NCBI RefSeq assembly: GCF_014206875.1
Contig: NZ_JACIJO010000004.1
Location: 62,001-126,000 of the forward strand
Reading direction: 5' to 3'
Length of the DNA: 64,000 bases
From: Algoriphagus iocasae
GTDB taxonomy: Bacteria; Bacteroidota; Bacteroidia; Cytophagales; Cyclobacteriaceae
The notes under the pieces are model-generated. The model did no database searches and was not told the DNA's origin. It saw only the letters and a program-made list of their open reading frames with translations. Of the stretch, positions 61,631 to 64,000 are shown one piece after another. Every line of letters begins with the position of its first letter. Positions within the stretch are counted from its first letter, which is position 1. The position numbers were made by a program, and so were the translations under genes.

Positions 61631-64000
61631 ATGAAGCTGAATCATTTCTTAGGATTTTTTTTGATGTTCTTTCTCATTGGCCTCTCCAATGCATGGGCGA
61701 CACACATCAGAGCAGGTGAAATTATCGCCGAAAGAATTTCTGTTCAAACCCTTGAATACCGAATCATCGTCGTTGGGTATACTGATACCAGATCTAGTGT
61801 CGTTTTTGGGCCGGGAACAATCAACTTTGGTGATGGAAGAGAAGATCAGTTAAATACCGAAAGTGCATTTAGCACGGTTCAGGATTTAGGTAATATGATC
61901 GAGAAAAACACTTTTGTCATAGAGCATACCTATCAAGGACCGGGAGTTTACACCATCCGTTTTCAGGAATTCAACAGAAATGACAGAACTTTAAACATGG
62001 ATAACTCGGTGGATACACCGTTTTATGTAGAAACTCAAATCACCATTGACCCTTTTATCGGAGTCAATAACTCTCCGGTTTTGACCATCCCTCCGGTAGA
62101 CAATGGAGCAATTAATTCCAGATATATCCACAACCCAGGAGCTTATGACCCAGATGGAGATAGCTTAGCTTATGAAATGGACATTCCAAAGCAGGCTTTC
62201 CAAAGACCTGTAAATAATTACAGAAGTCCTGCATCATCTGAATTCAGTTTCAATCAGCAAGATGGCAGCACCCCTGCATTTCTAACACTTGATGAGATTT
62301 TTGGTGATTTGGTTTGGGATGCCCCCGGCACCGCCGGCCAATTTAATGTTGCCTTCCGAATCAAAGAATACCGGAAACTCAATGGAGAGTGGGTACTGAT
62401 TGGCTATGTCGTCAGAGATATGCAGATCATTATCGAGAACTCGAATAACCGAAGACCAGAATTAATACTGCCTCCAGATCTCTGTGTGGAAGCAGGCACC
62501 AATATCCAGGAAATCATCCAAGGTTCTGATCCTGACGGAGATCCTATCAAAATTGAAGTTTATGGTGAGCCAATTTCTATCACTACTTCTCCAGCATCCT
62601 TCTCTCCAAACGATGGAGAATATCAGTCAAGTCCAGGAATTGTAAATTTCGAATGGCAAACTGTCTGCAACCATGTAAGAGCACGTGAATATGACGTGAG
62701 GGTAAGAATTTCTGATCAGCCTGAATCAGGCCCAAGTCTAGTAGACATACAGACCTGGCGAATAAAAGTCATAGGTCCACCACCTGTTTTCGATGACATC
62801 GAACAGCAAGCTGGTAGGACAGCCGAACTCACTTGGGATCCATATACTTGCTCTAACTCAGCCAATGAAATGCAGATCTGGAGAAGAATTAATTCAGATC
62901 CATACGAACCAGACAGTTGTGAAACTGGAATCAGGCCGGGCTATGAATTAGTTGGTATTACCGACATGCAGACATTTAGCTTTACGGATTTGAATGGCTC
63001 GGAAGGATTGGATCCAGGCAACACCTATTGTTACCGATTGGTAGCGGCATTCCCATCACCAAGATCGGGAGAGAGTGTCGTTTCGGAGGAAATTTGTATC
63101 ACCGTTGATGTGGATGTTCCGATCATCACCAATGTAAGTGTCGAAAACACAGATGCTACTGACGGGGAAATATTCGTCAAATGGACCCCTCCTTATGATA
63201 TTGATAAAACAGTCTATCCAGGTCCATTTACTTATGAACTATTAAGAAATACAGGCTTTACAGGTGATCAAGGACAGGTTTCATTGGGTGTAACATCGGA
63301 CACTTTGTTTACAGATACTGGTCTGAATACAGAAAATCTGGTCTACAATTACGAAGTCATATTATTAGATAGAAATACCAAAATTGACACTTCTTCAAAA
63401 GCCTCTTCAGTTTGGCTTCAGCCAACGATCATTAATGAGGCAATAGAATTGAATTGGGAATTCCAGGTTCCTTGGAACAATGCTGTTCAGCAGTACAAGC
63501 ATGAGGTCTACAGAAACAGAACTGATGCTAACGCCGCAGATGAAGATACCTTCGTGAAAATTGCAGAAGTAGATGTTACTCAAGATGGTTTCACCTATCT
63601 GGATGATGGAAGCTTTAATGGTATCCCTCTGGAAAAAGAGACAGAATACTGCTATTATGTCATCACTAAGGGCTCTTACAATGTAGATGGACTAGTTTAT
63701 CCATTGGAAAACAAATCGCAAATAGTTTGTGCGAAGCCGGATGACAACAGACTTCCTTGTCCTCCAGTCTTGACTTTTGAAGGACCAGTTTGTGAAGAAT
63801 ATTTGGCTGAGCAGCCTTGTAATACTTCTACCTTCTATCATGATTTGAGCTGGACACCTGATTTCAGTGGAGAATGCGATGATGAGTTGAGCGGTTATAG
63901 ACTTTACTATACTCCAAACGGCGAGGATAGCGAATTCACGATGATTCAGGAAATCTCAGCGATTGATTTGCAAACAAGAGTAAGTCAATTGACTACTTAC
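61631..64000 (+). CDS. large secreted PKD/fibronectin-like surface protein, 3' end outside the window
   Basis: The open frame runs from ATG 61631 to the window end (790 codons without a stop). The signal peptide (FLGFFLMFFLIGLSNAWA, then THIRAGEI) is followed by an N-terminal PKD-like domain (TINFGDGRED; HTYQGPGVYTIRF), a cadherin/Ig-like part (HNPGAYDPDGDSLAYEM), and repeated fibronectin-type III domains (TAELTWDPYTCSNSANEMQI, EIFVKWTPPYD, AIELNWEFQVPWNN). The start and the HIRAGEI motif are typical of large gliding/type IX secreted proteins, so a type B C-terminal domain is expected beyond the window. Divergent from sdhC. Confidence 0.85.
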   Translation, partial: MKLNHFLGFFLMFFLIGLSNAWATHIRAGEIIAERISVQTLEYRIIVVGYTDTRSSVVFGPGTINFGDGREDQLNTESAFSTVQDLGNMIEKNTFVIEHTYQGPGVYTIRFQEFNRNDRTLNMDNSVDTPFYVETQITIDPFIGVNNSPVLTIPPVDNGAINSRYIHNPGAYDPDGDSLAYEMDIPKQAFQRPVNNYRSPASSEFSFNQQDGSTPAFLTLDEIFGDLVWDAPGTAGQFNVAFRIKEYRKLNGEWVLIGYVVRDMQIIIENSNNRRPELILPPDLCVEAGTNIQEIIQGSDPDGDPIKIEVYGEPISITTSPASFSPNDGEYQSSPGIVNFEWQTVCNHVRAREYDVRVRISDQPESGPSLVDIQTWRIKVIGPPPVFDDIEQQAGRTAELTWDPYTCSNSANEMQIWRRINSDPYEPDSCETGIRPGYELVGITDMQTFSFTDLNGSEGLDPGNTYCYRLVAAFPSPRSGESVVSEEICITVDVDVPIITNVSVENTDATDGEIFVKWTPPYDIDKTVYPGPFTYELLRNTGFTGDQGQVSLGVTSDTLFTDTGLNTENLVYNYEVILLDRNTKIDTSSKASSVWLQPTIINEAIELNWEFQVPWNNAVQQYKHEVYRNRTDANAADEDTFVKIAEVDVTQDGFTYLDDGSFNGIPLEKETEYCYYVITKGSYNVDGLVYPLENKSQIVCAKPDDNRLPCPPVLTFEGPVCEEYLAEQPCNTSTFYHDLSWTPDFSGECDDELSGYRLYYTPNGEDSEFTMIQEISAIDLQTRVSQLTTY

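Noticed and set aside
1-64000. CRISPR array, prophage, complete insertion sequence or known defence system
   Set aside because: No regularly spaced repeats, transposase, integrase, capsid, nuclease/methylase or Cas-like genes were found on either strand.

Overview
The window looks like chromosomal DNA of a free-living Bacteroidota bacterium, most probably of the Cytophagia (Cyclobacteriaceae, Algoriphagus-like). The sequence evidence is a SusC/SusD pair, a PorP/SprF-type protein next to secreted proteins with gliding-type (type B) C-terminal sorting domains, ExbB/ExbD genes, an SdhCAB operon of the Bacteroidota type, AT-rich spacers, few Shine-Dalgarno sequences, and promoters of the form TTTG-N19/20-TAnnTTTG. 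The genus is an inference; no rRNA gene is present.

Layout: 1-10.9 kb is a nutrient-use locus: MFS transporter (cut by the window edge), sugar isomerase-like TIM barrel, ThuA-domain protein, PhyH dioxygenase, SusD and SusC, and a divergent Tat-exported Gfo/Idh/MocA oxidoreductase. 10.9-24.8 kb is a surface-protein cluster: a PorP/SprF-like protein divergent from three large, mutually homologous secreted proteins, with yaaA inserted between the first two. 24.9-37.8 kb is mainly housekeeping: MFS transporters, a tRNA-Arg, rpoN coupled to a PAP2-like membrane gene, asnS, the nnr NAD(P)HX repair enzyme and an ExbB/ExbD energy-transducing operon. 37.8-39.9 kb is gene-poor and holds a TylF-like methyltransferase and a tRNA-Ser. 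40.0-46.2 kb is a seven-gene, mostly overlapping operon (two membrane glycosyltransferases, a small winged-helix-like protein, a SpoIIE-type phosphatase, a NodB deacetylase, TatD and asparaginase) divergent from ruvC. 46.8-52 kb has three beta-barrel proteins, a Crp/Fnr regulator and a beta-helix lipoprotein coupled to a diheme cytochrome c. 52-55 kb is a symporter/acetyltransferase/racemase operon. 55.2-57.6 kb is a patch of small accessory genes, one of them frameshifted. 57.9-61.4 kb is sdhCAB. From 61.6 kb a large secreted PKD/fibronectin-like protein runs off the window.

How the genes work together: SusCD uptake would be energised by TonB with an ExbB/ExbD motor (one is encoded here), and the neighbouring MFS, isomerase, oxidoreductase, dioxygenase and ThuA genes could process the substrate. 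No glycoside hydrolase or polysaccharide lyase is present. The three surface proteins and the final large protein are predicted type IX secretion cargo, and the PorP/SprF-like protein is the expected outer-membrane partner of type B cargo.

Most notable observations: a 53-bp dyad of four ATCCTG half-sites in 10-bp steps upstream of susC; a duplicated ~250-residue module in the middle of the three adhesin-like paralogs, two of which start with TTG; a one-base frameshift in a DinB-like gene inside a cassette-like patch; and a compact operon joining a SpoIIE-type phosphatase to two glycosyltransferases and a deacetylase. I did not find a CRISPR array, phage, complete insertion sequence or recognised defence system.
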